NCBI RefSeq assembly: GCF_000337095.1 | Contig: NZ_AOIV01000045.1 | Span: forward strand, 187,378 to 251,377 | Direction of reading: 5' to 3' | Source: Halogeometricum pallidum JCM 14848 | Lineage (GTDB): Archaea; Halobacteriota; Halobacteria; Halobacteriales; Haloferacaceae | DNA: 64,000 nucleotides | Shown here: in pieces, positions 24,419 to 33,360 of the stretch | How positions within the stretch are numbered: the first letter of the stretch is position 1 | Layout: each line of letters begins with the position of its first letter | Made by a program: the position numbers and the translations under genes | The notes under the pieces: model-generated | Told to the model about the DNA's origin: nothing | Seen by the model: only the letters and a program-made list of their open reading frames with translations | Databases searched by the model: none

Positions 24419-24991
24419 TTAGGAGTCTCCGTCGGCGTCCGCCGCCGACTCCGCCTCGCTCGGGTCGACGACGCGCTTACCGGTCTCCATCGGAATCACG
24501 GTCTGGTCGGCGTCGGACCACTCGCGGTCGAGTTCGCGCCCGTCGAACAGGCGGTCTAAGAACACCGCGAGGCCGGCCACCTCCGAGTGCGGTTGGTTCG
24601 TCACGCCGACGTTGAACTCCGCCGCCTCGTACACCTCGAACGGCACCTTCTCGCCGCCGACGACGACGAGCACCGGTTCCTCGCGGTGGACCGCCCGAAC
24701 CTCCTCTTGGACGTCCTGCACGCGTTCGCCGTACATCGTGAGGTGGACGACGACTCCCTCCCAGCTCCGGATGAAGCCGTTCAGCGCGTCCGTCGTCTCG
24801 ACCCCGAACGGGCCGCCGAACCGGCCCGTGATGTCCTCGACCGTCTCCTTCGATTGGCCCGCGTTGTCGGGGAAGACGACGCGGTCCGCGCCGAGGGCGC
24901 GGGCCGTGAGGCCGACGTGCGTCGTCATCCGGTCGTCGCGCCCCGGTCTGTGGCCGTACCGGAGGACGGCGACCTCGGGTTCTGCATCCAT
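24419..24991 (-). CDS. trm56: tRNA (cytidine(56)-2'-O)-methyltransferase
   Basis: The 190-residue protein is the archaeal SPOUT enzyme aTrm56, which methylates the 2'-O of C56 in the tRNA T-loop. Diagnostic parts are the start VAVLRYGHRPGRDDRMTTH, LGADRVVFPDNAGQ (about 33-46), the SPOUT knot residues in VLVVVGGEKVPFEVY (about 107-121) and NVGVTNQPHSEVAGLAVFLDRL (about 127-148). The C-terminus has a short acidic tail. ATG 24991 gives the canonical N-terminus. Confidence 0.94.
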   Translation of the reverse strand: MDAEPEVAVLRYGHRPGRDDRMTTHVGLTARALGADRVVFPDNAGQSKETVEDITGRFGGPFGVETTDALNGFIRSWEGVVVHLTMYGERVQDVQEEVRAVHREEPVLVVVGGEKVPFEVYEAAEFNVGVTNQPHSEVAGLAVFLDRLFDGRELDREWSDADQTVIPMETGKRVVDPSEAESAADADGDS

Positions 24992-25073
24992 ACGCCGAGC
25001 GAGTCGGTCCGCGCGCTAAGTCGCTTCGCTTCGGGGCGGCCCGGTTCGGACGACCTCGACCCGACGTGCGCGA

Positions 25074-25083
25074 GGGTTAACCC
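25074..25083 (+). promoter_or_regulatory. TATA-like palindrome before the SDR gene
   Basis: GGGTTAACCC lies 23-32 bp before ATG 25106. Its core GTTAAC fits a haloarchaeal TATA element and is a perfect palindrome. Confidence 0.4.
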
Positions 25084-25105
25084 GGTCGCGGCCCTCGCTA
25101 CGGAT

Positions 25106-26083
25106 ATGTCCTCGACGCGCGCCGGGACGCCGCGACTCGACGGGCGGACGGCCGTCGTCACCGGCGGAACCGACGGCATCGGCTTCGAGACGGCGCGCCG
25201 ACTCGCCGCCCGCGGCGCCCGCGTGGTCGTGACCGGTCGCGACCCGGCGAAGGGCGGCCGGGCCGCCGCCGCCCTGCGCGAGGCGGCGACCGGCGACGGC
25301 GGCGCCTCGTTCCTCTCGGCCGACTTCGCCTCGCAGGCCGAGGTCAGAGACCTCGCGGCGCGTGTCGACCGGGAGGTGGACCGACTCGACGTCTTCGTGA
25401 GCAACGCCGGCGCGTGGTTCGCCGACCCGGAACTGACCGACGACGGCGTCGAGGCGACGTTCGCGGTGAACCACCTCGCACCGTTCCTCCTCGTGAACCT
25501 CCTGTCCGACCGCCTGCGCGAGACGGCCGCCGAGGCGGGCGAGGCGCGCGTCGTCGTCGTCTCCTCGGAACTGCACCGAAACGCGCGCATGGAGTTCCGC
25601 AAACTCCGCTCGGTCCACGAGGTCACCGGACGCGGCGCGTACGCCCGGTCGAAACTGGCGAACGTGCTGTTCACCTTCGAGGCCGCGGAGCGACTGCGCG
25701 GGACGGGCGTGACGGCCAACTGCCTCCACCCCGGGGCGGTGCTGGGCACGTCGCTCTCGCGGGAGTACGGCGGCGCCGTCCGCGCGGCCGTCTCGGTGCT
25801 CGACACCCTGCCCGACTCGTTCACCTCGCGGTTCGCCAAGACCGTCTCGGAGGGGGCCGACACCCCCGTCTACCTCGCCGCCTCGCCCGAAGTCGAGGGC
25901 GTCACGGGCGAGTACTTCGTCGACCGCGCGGTCGAACGGCCGTCGGCGACGGCGCGGGACGAGCGAACCCGGCGGCGACTCTGGACGGTCAGCGCGGACC
26001 TGACCGCCCTCTCGCCCGCCGAGCAGATTCCGCCGCGCCCCGACGACGACGCGGGGACGGCGGGCGGGAACCGCTCGCAGTAG
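25106..26083 (+). CDS. Short-chain dehydrogenase/reductase
   Basis: The 325-residue SDR has the cofactor motif VVTGGTDGIGFETA (TGxxxGIG, about 17-30), VVVTGRDPAK, the NAG motif in FVSNAGAW (about 95-102), catalytic Ser in VVVVSSELH (about 152) and YxxxK in YARSKLAN (about 178-185). The sequence resembles the retinol-dehydrogenase-like/WW-oxidoreductase branch (LHPGAVLGTSL). A basic/acidic tail of about 40 residues follows the fold. The Arg in VTGRD hints at NADP(H). Substrate unknown. Confidence 0.88.
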   Translation: MSSTRAGTPRLDGRTAVVTGGTDGIGFETARRLAARGARVVVTGRDPAKGGRAAAALREAATGDGGASFLSADFASQAEVRDLAARVDREVDRLDVFVSNAGAWFADPELTDDGVEATFAVNHLAPFLLVNLLSDRLRETAAEAGEARVVVVSSELHRNARMEFRKLRSVHEVTGRGAYARSKLANVLFTFEAAERLRGTGVTANCLHPGAVLGTSLSREYGGAVRAAVSVLDTLPDSFTSRFAKTVSEGADTPVYLAASPEVEGVTGEYFVDRAVERPSATARDERTRRRLWTVSADLTALSPAEQIPPRPDDDAGTAGGNRSQ

Positions 26084-26129
26084 GTGCGGGGACCAGAACG
26101 AACTTACTCGCCCGCGAGAGAGCCATCGC

Positions 26130-27080
26130 ATGGATCTCTCAGGGAAGCGAGTCGTCGTCACCGGCGGCGCGGGACTCGTCGGTTCTCACCTCGCGAAGCA
26201 CCTCCGCGACGACAACGACGTGATCGTCGTCGACGACCTCTCGAAGGGCACGCGCGAACGCGTCCCGGACGGCGTCGAGTTCGTGCGGGCCGACCTGACC
26301 GACGCCGACGAGGTGGCCGAGGCCATCACCGAGGACGTGGACGTCGTCTTCCACTTCGCCGCCTACACGGACACGAACTACGCCCACCCCCGGCAACTGT
26401 TCGAGGAGAACACCGAGATGACGTACAACGTCCTCGAACGAATGGAGGAGGTCGGCGTCTCGAATCTCGCCTTCACCTCCTCGTCGACGGTGTACGGCGA
26501 GGCGCCGCGACCGACGCCCGAGGACTACGCCCCCCTCGAACCCATCAGCGTCTACGGCGCCTCGAAACTCGCCGACGAGGGTCTGCTCTCGACGTACGCC
26601 CACTCGAAGGACTTCACCGTCTGGCTGTTCCGCTTCGCCAACATCGTCGGGCCCAAACAGCGGGGGAACGTCATCCCCGACTTCATCGAGAAACTCCTGG
26701 AAAATCCCGACGCGCTCACCATCCTCGGCGACGGCCGACAGGAGAAGTCCTACCTCCACGTCGAGGACTGCGTGCGCGCCATCTCCCACGTCGTCGAGAA
26801 CGCCGAAGCGTCGATGAACACGTACAACCTCGGCACGCGGACGACCACCTCCGTGACCGCCATCGCCGACATCGTCGCCGACGTGATGGACCTCGACCCC
26901 GAGTACGAGTACACCGGCGGCGATAGGGGCTGGGAGGGCGACGTGCCGCGGATGCGCCTCTCCGTCGAGAAACTGTCCGCCCTCGGCTGGGAGGCTGACG
27001 GGTCCAGCGACGAGGCGGTGCGGCGGGCGGCGCGCGAACTGACCGAGGAACTCCGTGCGGAGTACGGCGACGACGCTTGA
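26130..27080 (+). CDS. NAD-dependent sugar-nucleotide epimerase/dehydratase, GalE-like
   Basis: The 316-residue extended SDR has the Rossmann motif VVVTGGAGLVGSHLAKHL (GxxGxxG, about 8-25), VVDDLSKGTRERV, FHFAAYTD, catalytic Ser in FTSSSTVYGEA and YxxxK in VYGASKLADE (about 148-157), then a sugar-nucleotide-binding C-terminal domain. UDP-glucose 4-epimerase-like enzymes make precursors for surface glycans; two GT4 glycosyltransferase genes follow about 1.4 kb downstream on the other strand. Exact substrate cannot be told. The start gives a standard N-terminus. Confidence 0.88.
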   Translation: MDLSGKRVVVTGGAGLVGSHLAKHLRDDNDVIVVDDLSKGTRERVPDGVEFVRADLTDADEVAEAITEDVDVVFHFAAYTDTNYAHPRQLFEENTEMTYNVLERMEEVGVSNLAFTSSSTVYGEAPRPTPEDYAPLEPISVYGASKLADEGLLSTYAHSKDFTVWLFRFANIVGPKQRGNVIPDFIEKLLENPDALTILGDGRQEKSYLHVEDCVRAISHVVENAEASMNTYNLGTRTTTSVTAIADIVADVMDLDPEYEYTGGDRGWEGDVPRMRLSVEKLSALGWEADGSSDEAVRRAARELTEELRAEYGDDA

Positions 27081-27143
27081 ACGGCCGCGGTCTCCTCTCG
27101 TGAAGCGGGCCGGCGGACCCGCGCGGCGCCCCGAGCGACACGG

Positions 27144-27151
27144 CTTTTACC
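27144..27151 (+). promoter_or_regulatory. TATA box of the DUF2797 gene
   Basis: CTTTTACC lies 23-30 bp before the GTG start at 27174. Confidence 0.5.
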
Positions 27152-27173
27152 GGACCGTCTCCTACCGGACAAC

Positions 27174-27920
27174 GTGCAGTTCGTCGCCTACGACACCTCC
27201 GGACCGGGCCTGTACCTCGCCAGCGACGGCGACGTGGAGTACGTCGCCCTCGACCCGGGCACCGATCTCGCCTACACCCTCGGCGAGCGACACTGCGCGG
27301 GCGTGACGACCGACGACGGACACGCGGCCTGCGGCAACGACGCCGCGCCGTACTGCCGCGACCACCGGTCGACGTGGGTGTGCGCGAAGTGCACCGGCAC
27401 CTGCCTCAAAGACGAGATGGACTGCCACGACCCCCACGCCGTCTACCTCGCGGCGTTCGCGCCCGACGTGTTCAAGGTGGGCGTGACGAAGGAGTGGCGA
27501 CTGGAGACGCGCCTGCGCGAACAGGGCGCCGACCGCGGGGCGCACGTCCGAACCGTCGCCAACGGCCGCATCGCGCGCGAGATAGAGTCCGGACTCGCCG
27601 AGGATATCTCCGACCGGATTCGGGTGCCGACGAAGCGCGACGGCCTCCACCTCGCCGTCGACGACGACGCCTGGGAATCGCTCATCGCCGAGTTCGACGT
27701 GCTCGACCGCTACGACTTCGACTACGGCCTCCACCTCGACGCCCGACCGGTCGCGGAGACGGTCGCCACCGGGACCGTCCGCGGCGTCAAGGGCCGACTG
27801 CTCGTCCTCGACCGCGCGGGGAGCACCTACGCCGTCGACCTCCGGGACCTCGTGGGCCACGAGGTGACCGCGGGGGCGACGACGCGCGACCTGCAGTCGA
27901 GTCTCGGCGCGTGGGGCTAA
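27174..27920 (+). CDS. DUF2797 zinc-binding, GIY-YIG-like protein
   Basis: The 248-residue protein starts with GTG. It has a Cys/His-rich middle: RHCAGV (about 40), AACGN, YCRDH, WVCAKCTGTC and DCHDPHAV (to about 88), which looks like a zinc-binding cluster, followed by a GIY-YIG-like stretch AVYLAAFAPDVFKVGVT with downstream Arg (WRLETRLREQGA). DUF2797 proteins share this order; their function is unknown, although the GIY-YIG likeness suggests nucleic-acid binding. The haloarchaeal C-terminal part (about 180-248) is a separate beta-rich unit. Confidence 0.8.
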   Translation: MQFVAYDTSGPGLYLASDGDVEYVALDPGTDLAYTLGERHCAGVTTDDGHAACGNDAAPYCRDHRSTWVCAKCTGTCLKDEMDCHDPHAVYLAAFAPDVFKVGVTKEWRLETRLREQGADRGAHVRTVANGRIAREIESGLAEDISDRIRVPTKRDGLHLAVDDDAWESLIAEFDVLDRYDFDYGLHLDARPVAETVATGTVRGVKGRLLVLDRAGSTYAVDLRDLVGHEVTAGATTRDLQSSLGAWG

Positions 27921-27968
27921 TCGTCTCTACCAACAATCCTTTCCAGTCGGACCGAGAAGGGGCTGAAT

Positions 27969-28445
27969 ATGCCCGAGAAACCAGACGAACCCGCCGACGA
28001 CCCGGCGGAGAACGTCGACGAATCGCCGGACGCCGGCGAGAACGGACCCGACGGCGAGGACGACGAAGAGATGTCCTTCCGGGAGCGAGTCGAGGAGATC
28101 CGAAAGCGCCGCGAGGAGGAACGCGAGGAGGGCGAGCGACCGGCCCCCGACGACATGATGGGCGGCGGCGAGGGCGGCCCCGGCGGCATGGGCGGCGGCG
28201 GCAACCCCTTCGCGCAGATGATGAGCGGTATGATGGGCGGCGGCGGCGGCCCCGGCGGCATGGGCGGCGGCGGCGGTCCGGGCGGTATGGGCGGCGGCCC
28301 GCCGGGCGCGGGCGGCCGCGGCGAGTCCGAGTCGGCCGGCAACGAGGAACTCGTCCGCGAGGTGCGACAGCTCCGCGACGAGGTGCGCGACGCGACCCGT
28401 CAACTCCAGCGCATCGCGCAGGCCGTCGAAGACATCGACGACTGA
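27969..28445 (+). CDS. Gly-Gly-Met repeat protein with acidic and coiled-coil ends
   Basis: The 158-residue protein has an acidic N-terminal tail, a charged helix (MSFRERVEEIRKRREEERE, about 36-54), a low-complexity core made of GGM and GGG repeats (about 63-118) with Met-rich turns, and a C-terminal coiled coil (EELVREVRQLRDEVRDATRQ, about 126-145). No enzyme motif is seen. The GGM repeats recall chaperonin C-terminal tails. The haloarchaeal function is unknown. Codon use is as in neighbours. Confidence 0.65.
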   Translation: MPEKPDEPADDPAENVDESPDAGENGPDGEDDEEMSFRERVEEIRKRREEEREEGERPAPDDMMGGGEGGPGGMGGGGNPFAQMMSGMMGGGGGPGGMGGGGGPGGMGGGPPGAGGRGESESAGNEELVREVRQLRDEVRDATRQLQRIAQAVEDIDD

Positions 28446-28494
28446 GGCAGACGCCTCGAAGAACGGGCGTTCGGTCCGCCCGACGGCCCGACCC

Positions 28495-29616
28495 TTACCC
28501 TTTTTCGGCGACGACCCGCTCGTACAGCGACGCGAGTTCGTCGACGGCGCGGTCGACGCCGAGTTCCTCGCGGCGGGCGAGGCAGGACGCGGACAGCGTC
28601 TCGCGTTCGTCGAGCACGCGCCGTATCGTCTTTCGGCAGGCGTCCACGTCGCCGAGCGGGTAGTGATAGCCCGTCACGCCGTCGACGACGGTGTCCGAGA
28701 GCGCTCCCTCGTCGACGCCGACGACGGGCGTCCCGCAGGCGTTCGCCTCTAAGGCGACGAGCCCCTGCGTCTCGACGGGACTCGGGAACACGAACGCGTC
28801 CAGCACCGAGTAGAACGCCGACAGGTCCTCGCGCGGGAGGAAGCCGAGGAAGCGCGCGTCGAGGCCCAACTCCGTCGCCAGCGACTCCAACTCCCCGCGG
28901 GCGGGGCCGTCGCCGCCGACGACCACCGTCGCGTCGACGCCCTCGGCCGCGCGGACGAACTCCCGTAAGTTCTTCTCGAAGCCGTGGCGGCCGGTGTAGC
29001 CGACGAGCGTGCCGTCCGGCAGGTCGTACGCCTCGCGGAAGTCGGCGGCCGCGGCGGCGTCGACGGGGGCGAACCGCTCGGTGTCGACGCCGTTCGAGAG
29101 GACGGTCAGGTCCCCTTCGACGCCCACTTCGTCTCGGAGGTGGTCGCGCGCGTCCGTGCTGGGGCAGAGGACGGCGTCGGCGCGGCCGAAGAACCACCGC
29201 TCGTAGCGCTCCGAGAGCGACTCGATTCCGCGCTCGAACGGCTCCCGGGAGGTGAGGTAGTCGGCGTACTCGCCGGTCGGCGTGTGGTAGGAGACGACGA
29301 ACGGGCGGTCCTCGCGCCGGGCGAGGCGGAGTCCCGAGAGACCGAGTGCGAACGGGGTGTGCGCGTGGACCACGTCCACGTCCTCGACGCGATTCGGCAC
29401 GCGCGGGACGCCGAGGCGGAACCCGTCGTAGAAGGGAAACGAGACGCTGCGGACGGGGTACTCGCCGTCCGTCGGGACGTAGTCGTCGGTGCCGGGGTAC
29501 ACCACGTCCATCCGGCCGCCGCGCTCTCGCCAGCGGTCCCGCCACGTCTGCACGGTGTAGGAGACGCCGTTGACGGTGGGGAGATACGTGTCCGTGAACG
29601 CTGCGACCGACTGCAT
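28495..29616 (-). CDS. GT4-family glycosyltransferase
   Basis: The 373-residue GT-B enzyme starts with the typical VAAFTDTYLPTVNGVSYTV loop (residues 3-21), has VVHAHTPFALGL, the HTPTGEYADYL acceptor-side loop, and the C-terminal GT4 signature SPVETQGLVALEANACGTPVV (about 285-305) with the catalytic EX7E. This arrangement resembles PimB/MgtA-type lipid mannosyl- or glucosyltransferases. It probably acts on a lipid or exopolysaccharide at the cytoplasmic membrane. A second GT4 lies 77 bp upstream on the same strand. Confidence 0.9.
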   Translation of the reverse strand: MQSVAAFTDTYLPTVNGVSYTVQTWRDRWRERGGRMDVVYPGTDDYVPTDGEYPVRSVSFPFYDGFRLGVPRVPNRVEDVDVVHAHTPFALGLSGLRLARREDRPFVVSYHTPTGEYADYLTSREPFERGIESLSERYERWFFGRADAVLCPSTDARDHLRDEVGVEGDLTVLSNGVDTERFAPVDAAAAADFREAYDLPDGTLVGYTGRHGFEKNLREFVRAAEGVDATVVVGGDGPARGELESLATELGLDARFLGFLPREDLSAFYSVLDAFVFPSPVETQGLVALEANACGTPVVGVDEGALSDTVVDGVTGYHYPLGDVDACRKTIRRVLDERETLSASCLARREELGVDRAVDELASLYERVVAEKG

Positions 29617-29693
29617 TCGTTTGTCGTGTGCGGGCGGACCTGTAAACGGTTGTGACTTCGGCCCGCGGGGACTCGCTCGGCGGCGGCGCCCCG

Positions 29694-30764
29694 TCACTCC
29701 GGCACCCGACCGTCGAGCAGCGCCTCGTAGGTCGCTTCGAGCCGCTCGCCGACGCGGTCCAGACCGTGTTCCGCGGCCGTCGCCCGCGCGTTCTCGCCGA
29801 GTCGACGCCGGAGCGCCGGGTTCCGTTCGAGCAGTTCCAGTGCCCGACGGAACTCCGCGCGGGTCGAACACTTCAGGCAGTCCTCGCCGTGCGTGTAGAA
29901 CTCCTCGAAGACGGGGATGTCGCGGAGCACGACGGCCTTCCCGCAGGCCATCGCTTCGAGGACGGCGATGCCCTGGTTCTCGTTTTTCGTCGGGAACAGG
30001 TAGACGTCGCCCGCGCCGAACGCCCCGCGGATGTCGTCTACCCACCCGGTGAACGTGACGTTCTCCGGGGGGTCAGACACCCAGCGCCGGACCGTCTTCG
30101 AGGCGTGCGGGCCGGTGTCGTACGGTCCGAACCACGCGAAGTCGTACTCGGTCTCCGCGGCGAGTTCGCAGAACGTCGTCAGCCCCTTCCGCTCGAAGAC
30201 GTTGCCGACGGCGAAGACGACCATCCCCCCCAGGTCGTACCGCTCGCGGTACTCCCCGCGCAGGTCCTCGAACCCGGCCAGCGCGTCGACGTCGACGCCG
30301 TTCGTCATCGAGCGAATCGGCGCGTCGACGGGGTACGATTCGAGCACCGACCGCGTGTACTCGGAGGGGCAGAGCACGAGGTCCGCCTGCGAGTAGAACC
30401 ACCGCAGGTAGCGCCCGAGCGCGGGTGCGACGGCGCTCGACCCCCGGAAGGACTCCGCGAAGTCCTCGCGCGTGACGTGCGTGTGCAGGACGAGCGGAAT
30501 CCCCTCGGCCGTCGCGTGCCGGGCGACGGCGACGGTGCCGGGGCCGATGAGGTTGCAGTGGGCGACGTCGAAGTCGGCGAACGCGCCGCGGCCCGTCGCC
30601 GCCGACAGCGTCGCCCGGGGGAGACTCCCGCCGCGCCACGGGGAGGTGACGACCTCCACGTCGGTGCGCGAGAGGGCGGCGCGCTGCTGTCTCGCCGCGG
30701 TGCCGATACCGCTGCGCTCCAGTTGCGATTCGAGTTCGAGGTAGTTCAGCGCGCGGAGACTCAC
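29694..30764 (-). CDS. GT4-family glycosyltransferase
   Basis: The 356-residue GT-B enzyme starts at GTG 30764 (VSLRALNYLELESQ) with the GSGIGTA-like donor loop seen here as SGIGTAARQQ, VAHCNLIGP, and the GT4 signature KNENQGIAVLEAMACGKAVV (about 255-274). It differs clearly from its neighbour at 28495, so the two are not a recent duplication. Both are in the same direction and likely co-transcribed, suggesting successive steps of one glycan or glycolipid. The start is uncertain by a few codons because no ATG is near. Confidence 0.86.
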   Translation of the reverse strand: MSLRALNYLELESQLERSGIGTAARQQRAALSRTDVEVVTSPWRGGSLPRATLSAATGRGAFADFDVAHCNLIGPGTVAVARHATAEGIPLVLHTHVTREDFAESFRGSSAVAPALGRYLRWFYSQADLVLCPSEYTRSVLESYPVDAPIRSMTNGVDVDALAGFEDLRGEYRERYDLGGMVVFAVGNVFERKGLTTFCELAAETEYDFAWFGPYDTGPHASKTVRRWVSDPPENVTFTGWVDDIRGAFGAGDVYLFPTKNENQGIAVLEAMACGKAVVLRDIPVFEEFYTHGEDCLKCSTRAEFRRALELLERNPALRRRLGENARATAAEHGLDRVGERLEATYEALLDGRVPE

Positions 30765-30885
30765 GGTGGCGCCCGAGTTTCGCCGCCGGCGGTTTGACGC
30801 TACCGACTCGCGGGCACGCCCGCGGCGCCGACCGCGCCGCGCGCGGTTCGGAACGTCTTTCCGGACCCGCCCCGCCCCTCCGGGC

Positions 30886-31164
30886 ATGAACATCGCGGAG
30901 GAGCGTATCGACCGCCTGCACGGCCTCGCGCGAGAGGCCGCGGCCGACGGCGAGTTCGACCGCTCGCGGGAGTACGTCCGCCTCGCGCGCCGCCTCGCCG
31001 AGCGGAACCGGTGCGGGCTCCCGAAGGGGCTCCAGCGGTCGGCCTGCGACGCCTGCGACGTCTACCTCCGACCCGGACGGAACGCGCGCGTCCGAGTACA
31101 CCGGGGGCGCGTCGTCGTCCGCTGTCACGACTGCGGCGCGACGAAGCGCCACCCGGTCGACTGA
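30886..31164 (+). CDS. rnp4: Ribonuclease P protein component 4 (Rpp21)
   Basis: The 92-residue protein has the two N-terminal helices of Rpp21 (ERIDRLHGLAREAA...SREYVRLARRLAERN) and a zinc ribbon with RNRCGLP, ACDACDVYLRPG and VRCHDCGATKRHPV. It is a protein subunit of archaeal RNase P that trims tRNA 5' ends together with Rpp29. It is divergent from the GT4 gene. The following gene is another RNA-binding protein (YhbY). Confidence 0.93.
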   Translation: MNIAEERIDRLHGLAREAAADGEFDRSREYVRLARRLAERNRCGLPKGLQRSACDACDVYLRPGRNARVRVHRGRVVVRCHDCGATKRHPVD

Positions 31165-31245
31165 GCGACCGTTCGGGTCCGGTCGCCCCTCTCCCGTCGG
31201 TGCGGACCATCAACGTTCAAATCGTTCGACCTGATAGAGTGTCGT

Positions 31246-31494
31246 ATGGGTAATCAAGACCTCCGAAAGGAGGCGCACGATCTCGACGTGACCGTCTGGG
31301 TCGGCAAGAGCGGAATCGGCGCCGTCGAAGAGGAGCTATCGGACCAACTGCGGGAGCGGAACCTCGTGAAGCTGAAGTTCCTCCGGTCGGCGCGCGGGGG
31401 GACGACGGTGGAGGAACTGACCGAGGAACTCGCGGCGCGCGTGGACGCGGACGTCGTCGAAACGAGAGGTAACACCGGCGTCGTTCACAGATGA
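31246..31494 (+). CDS. CRM/YhbY-domain RNA-binding protein
   Basis: The 82-residue protein is a single CRM domain: LRKEAHDLDVTVWVGKSGIGAV (with the GKxG loop), RERNLVKLKFLRSARG and VVETRGNTGVVHR. Such proteins associate with pre-ribosomes in bacteria and archaea. The gene overlaps the MscS start by 4 bp (ATGA), so the two are translationally coupled. An RBS is not evident before ATG 31246; TTCAAATC about 28 bp upstream may be the TATA box. Confidence 0.9.
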   Translation: MGNQDLRKEAHDLDVTVWVGKSGIGAVEEELSDQLRERNLVKLKFLRSARGGTTVEELTEELAARVDADVVETRGNTGVVHR

Positions 31495-32444
31495 GCGCCG
31501 GGGCGGTCGGCGTCCTGCAGACCGCGGAGATGGGGCTGTACGAATTCATCGGCGGAGTCCTCCAGAGCCTCGGCATCCCCAACGGGGTGGCCGAACCGCT
31601 CACGCGGGCCATCGCCTTCCTCGTCGCCTTCCTCGTCGTCTACCTCCTCGGCCGAGTCTTCCTCTTTCCCATCGTCAACCGGGTGATGGACTCGCGGGAA
31701 CTCGAAGCGCACGCGCAGAAGCCCCTCCGACGGCTGCTCAGCGTGGTTATCGTCTTCATCGCCGTCACCGTCGCGTTCGGCGCCGCGAGGCTCCCGAACT
31801 TCCTGCAGTCGCTCGCGACCATCGCCGCGGCGGCGACGCTCGCCATCGGGTTCGCCATGCAGGACGTGCTGCAGAACTTCGTCGCCGGGGTGTTCATCTA
31901 CACCGACAGGCCGTTCCGCATCGGCGATTGGATCGAGTGGGAGAGTCACTCCGGCATCGTCGAGGACATCAGCTTCCGCGTCACCCGCGTCCGGACGTTC
32001 GACAACGAACTGCTCACCGTGCCGAACTCCCAACTCACCGACGGCGTCATCAAGAACCCCGTCGCCAAGGACACGCTACGCCTGCAGGTGCCGTTCGGCA
32101 TCGGCTACGACGACGACATCGAGGCCGCGACCGAAGTCATCGTCGCGGAGGCGGAGTCCCATTCGGACATCCTCGACGACCCCGCGCCGTCGGTCCGTCT
32201 GACGGAACTGGGCGACTCCTCCGTCGTCCTCACGTCGCGCTTCTGGATATCGAATCCGAGCCGCGCCGACTTCGTGAAGACGAAAGCGGAGTACGTCAAG
32301 CGCGTCAAACAGGGGTTCGACGAGCGGGGTATCGACATCCCGTACCCGAACCGGACGCTCGGCGGCGAACTCACGATGTCCGGTCTGCGAGAGGTATCGG
32401 AGCCGTCCGGACAGTCGGAATCCGCCGGGTCGGTCAGCGACTGA
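31491..32444 (+). CDS. mscS: MscS-family mechanosensitive channel
   Basis: The 317-residue protein has three TM helices (about 35-57, 80-100 and the pore helix 105-125 with ATLAIGFAMQDVLQNFVAG) followed by the MscS beta domain (FRIGDWIEWESHSGIVEDISFRVTRVRTFDNELLTVPNS-like order) and the alpha/beta vestibule. It releases osmolytes on hypo-osmotic shock. The C-terminal 25 residues are Ser/Glu rich. Translational coupling to YhbY is odd functionally but physically clear. Confidence 0.92.
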   Translation: MSAGAVGVLQTAEMGLYEFIGGVLQSLGIPNGVAEPLTRAIAFLVAFLVVYLLGRVFLFPIVNRVMDSRELEAHAQKPLRRLLSVVIVFIAVTVAFGAARLPNFLQSLATIAAAATLAIGFAMQDVLQNFVAGVFIYTDRPFRIGDWIEWESHSGIVEDISFRVTRVRTFDNELLTVPNSQLTDGVIKNPVAKDTLRLQVPFGIGYDDDIEAATEVIVAEAESHSDILDDPAPSVRLTELGDSSVVLTSRFWISNPSRADFVKTKAEYVKRVKQGFDERGIDIPYPNRTLGGELTMSGLREVSEPSGQSESAGSVSD

Positions 32445-32466
32445 CGCGAACTTCGCGGTCCGCCGT

Positions 32467-33273
32467 TTACAGTTCGATGCGCTCGACGAGTTGGTCCTCC
32501 GCCTTCGTGTTGACGGCGACTATGCGAATGTAGTCCTCGAGGAGGGACTTGTGGAGCTTCGATTTCAGGAGGTTGTCGACTTGGTAGACGCCCGCGGCGT
32601 TCACCATCTCTATCTCGACGAGAACGGGCTTGTTATCGCCGGATTTCAGCGTTACGCTGTCTATCGCCTGACTCGACAGCGTGTTGATGCCGCGCCCGCC
32701 CTTCTCGTAGGGGATGCGCGACCGACCGCGCTCCATGTCCAAGGCGTCCGAGACGCGGATGACGCCCGCCTCGGTCGTCAGGGGGTCCTCCTCCGTGTGG
32801 TGACAGAGGATGGCGTGGAGCACCTCCGCCTTCATCCGGACGACCTCGGAGGTGTCGTAGAACTGGGGGAGAAAACGATCTAAGAGGTCCGCCGCGAGCG
32901 GAATCGAGTAGTACGCGTGCTCGTCGCGGTGGACCACGTGGCCGATGTCGTGCAGCGTCGCGGCGAGGGCGACGATGACGGCTTCGTCTTCCTCTTCGAG
33001 TCCCTGTTGGGAGGCGCCGTTGAACTCGACGTCGCCGTCCTTCAGGAGGTCGTAGAGACGGAGCGCGCGGTTGCGAACGATTTCGATGTGCTTCTCGCCG
33101 TGGTCGTTGTACCCCTTCCGGGTGACCGCGTTGACGTTCTGCGCCTTCAGGTACGTCTTCACCTCGGGGTCGTCGAGAAGGGAGGGGAGGACCTCGTTGA
33201 GCTTCTCGTCGGGAAAACTGTGGTTCGCATCGGGGTCGTACTGTCGACCGACGTCGTCGGTTACGTGAGCCAT
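32467..33273 (-). CDS. HD-domain phosphohydrolase
   Basis: The 268-residue protein has the metal site of HD enzymes: NDHGEKHIEIVRNRALRL (His), ATLHDIGHVVHRDEHAYYS (HD pair, about 106-124) and HAILCHHTEED (about 152). A further Asp in RVSDALDMERGRSRIPY completes the set. It probably hydrolyses a phosphomonoester or phosphodiester of a nucleotide; substrate unknown. A C-terminal part with VNAAGVYQVDNLLKSKL is conserved in haloarchaea. Confidence 0.85.
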   Translation of the reverse strand: MAHVTDDVGRQYDPDANHSFPDEKLNEVLPSLLDDPEVKTYLKAQNVNAVTRKGYNDHGEKHIEIVRNRALRLYDLLKDGDVEFNGASQQGLEEEDEAVIVALAATLHDIGHVVHRDEHAYYSIPLAADLLDRFLPQFYDTSEVVRMKAEVLHAILCHHTEEDPLTTEAGVIRVSDALDMERGRSRIPYEKGGRGINTLSSQAIDSVTLKSGDNKPVLVEIEMVNAAGVYQVDNLLKSKLHKSLLEDYIRIVAVNTKAEDQLVERIEL

Positions 33274-33360
33274 TTCACCCGTAGTACGTCCGGGAGGTGA
33301 AAGTACCTGCGGTCGTGATACGTTCGCACGCCTCGGGAGCGCTTTCGACCGGCCGTCGCT

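Noticed and set aside
27969..28445. Glycine-rich repeats considered as a DNA repeat array or CRISPR
   Set aside because: Units are codon repeats of GGM/GGG in one frame without spacers; no CRISPR array is present in the window.
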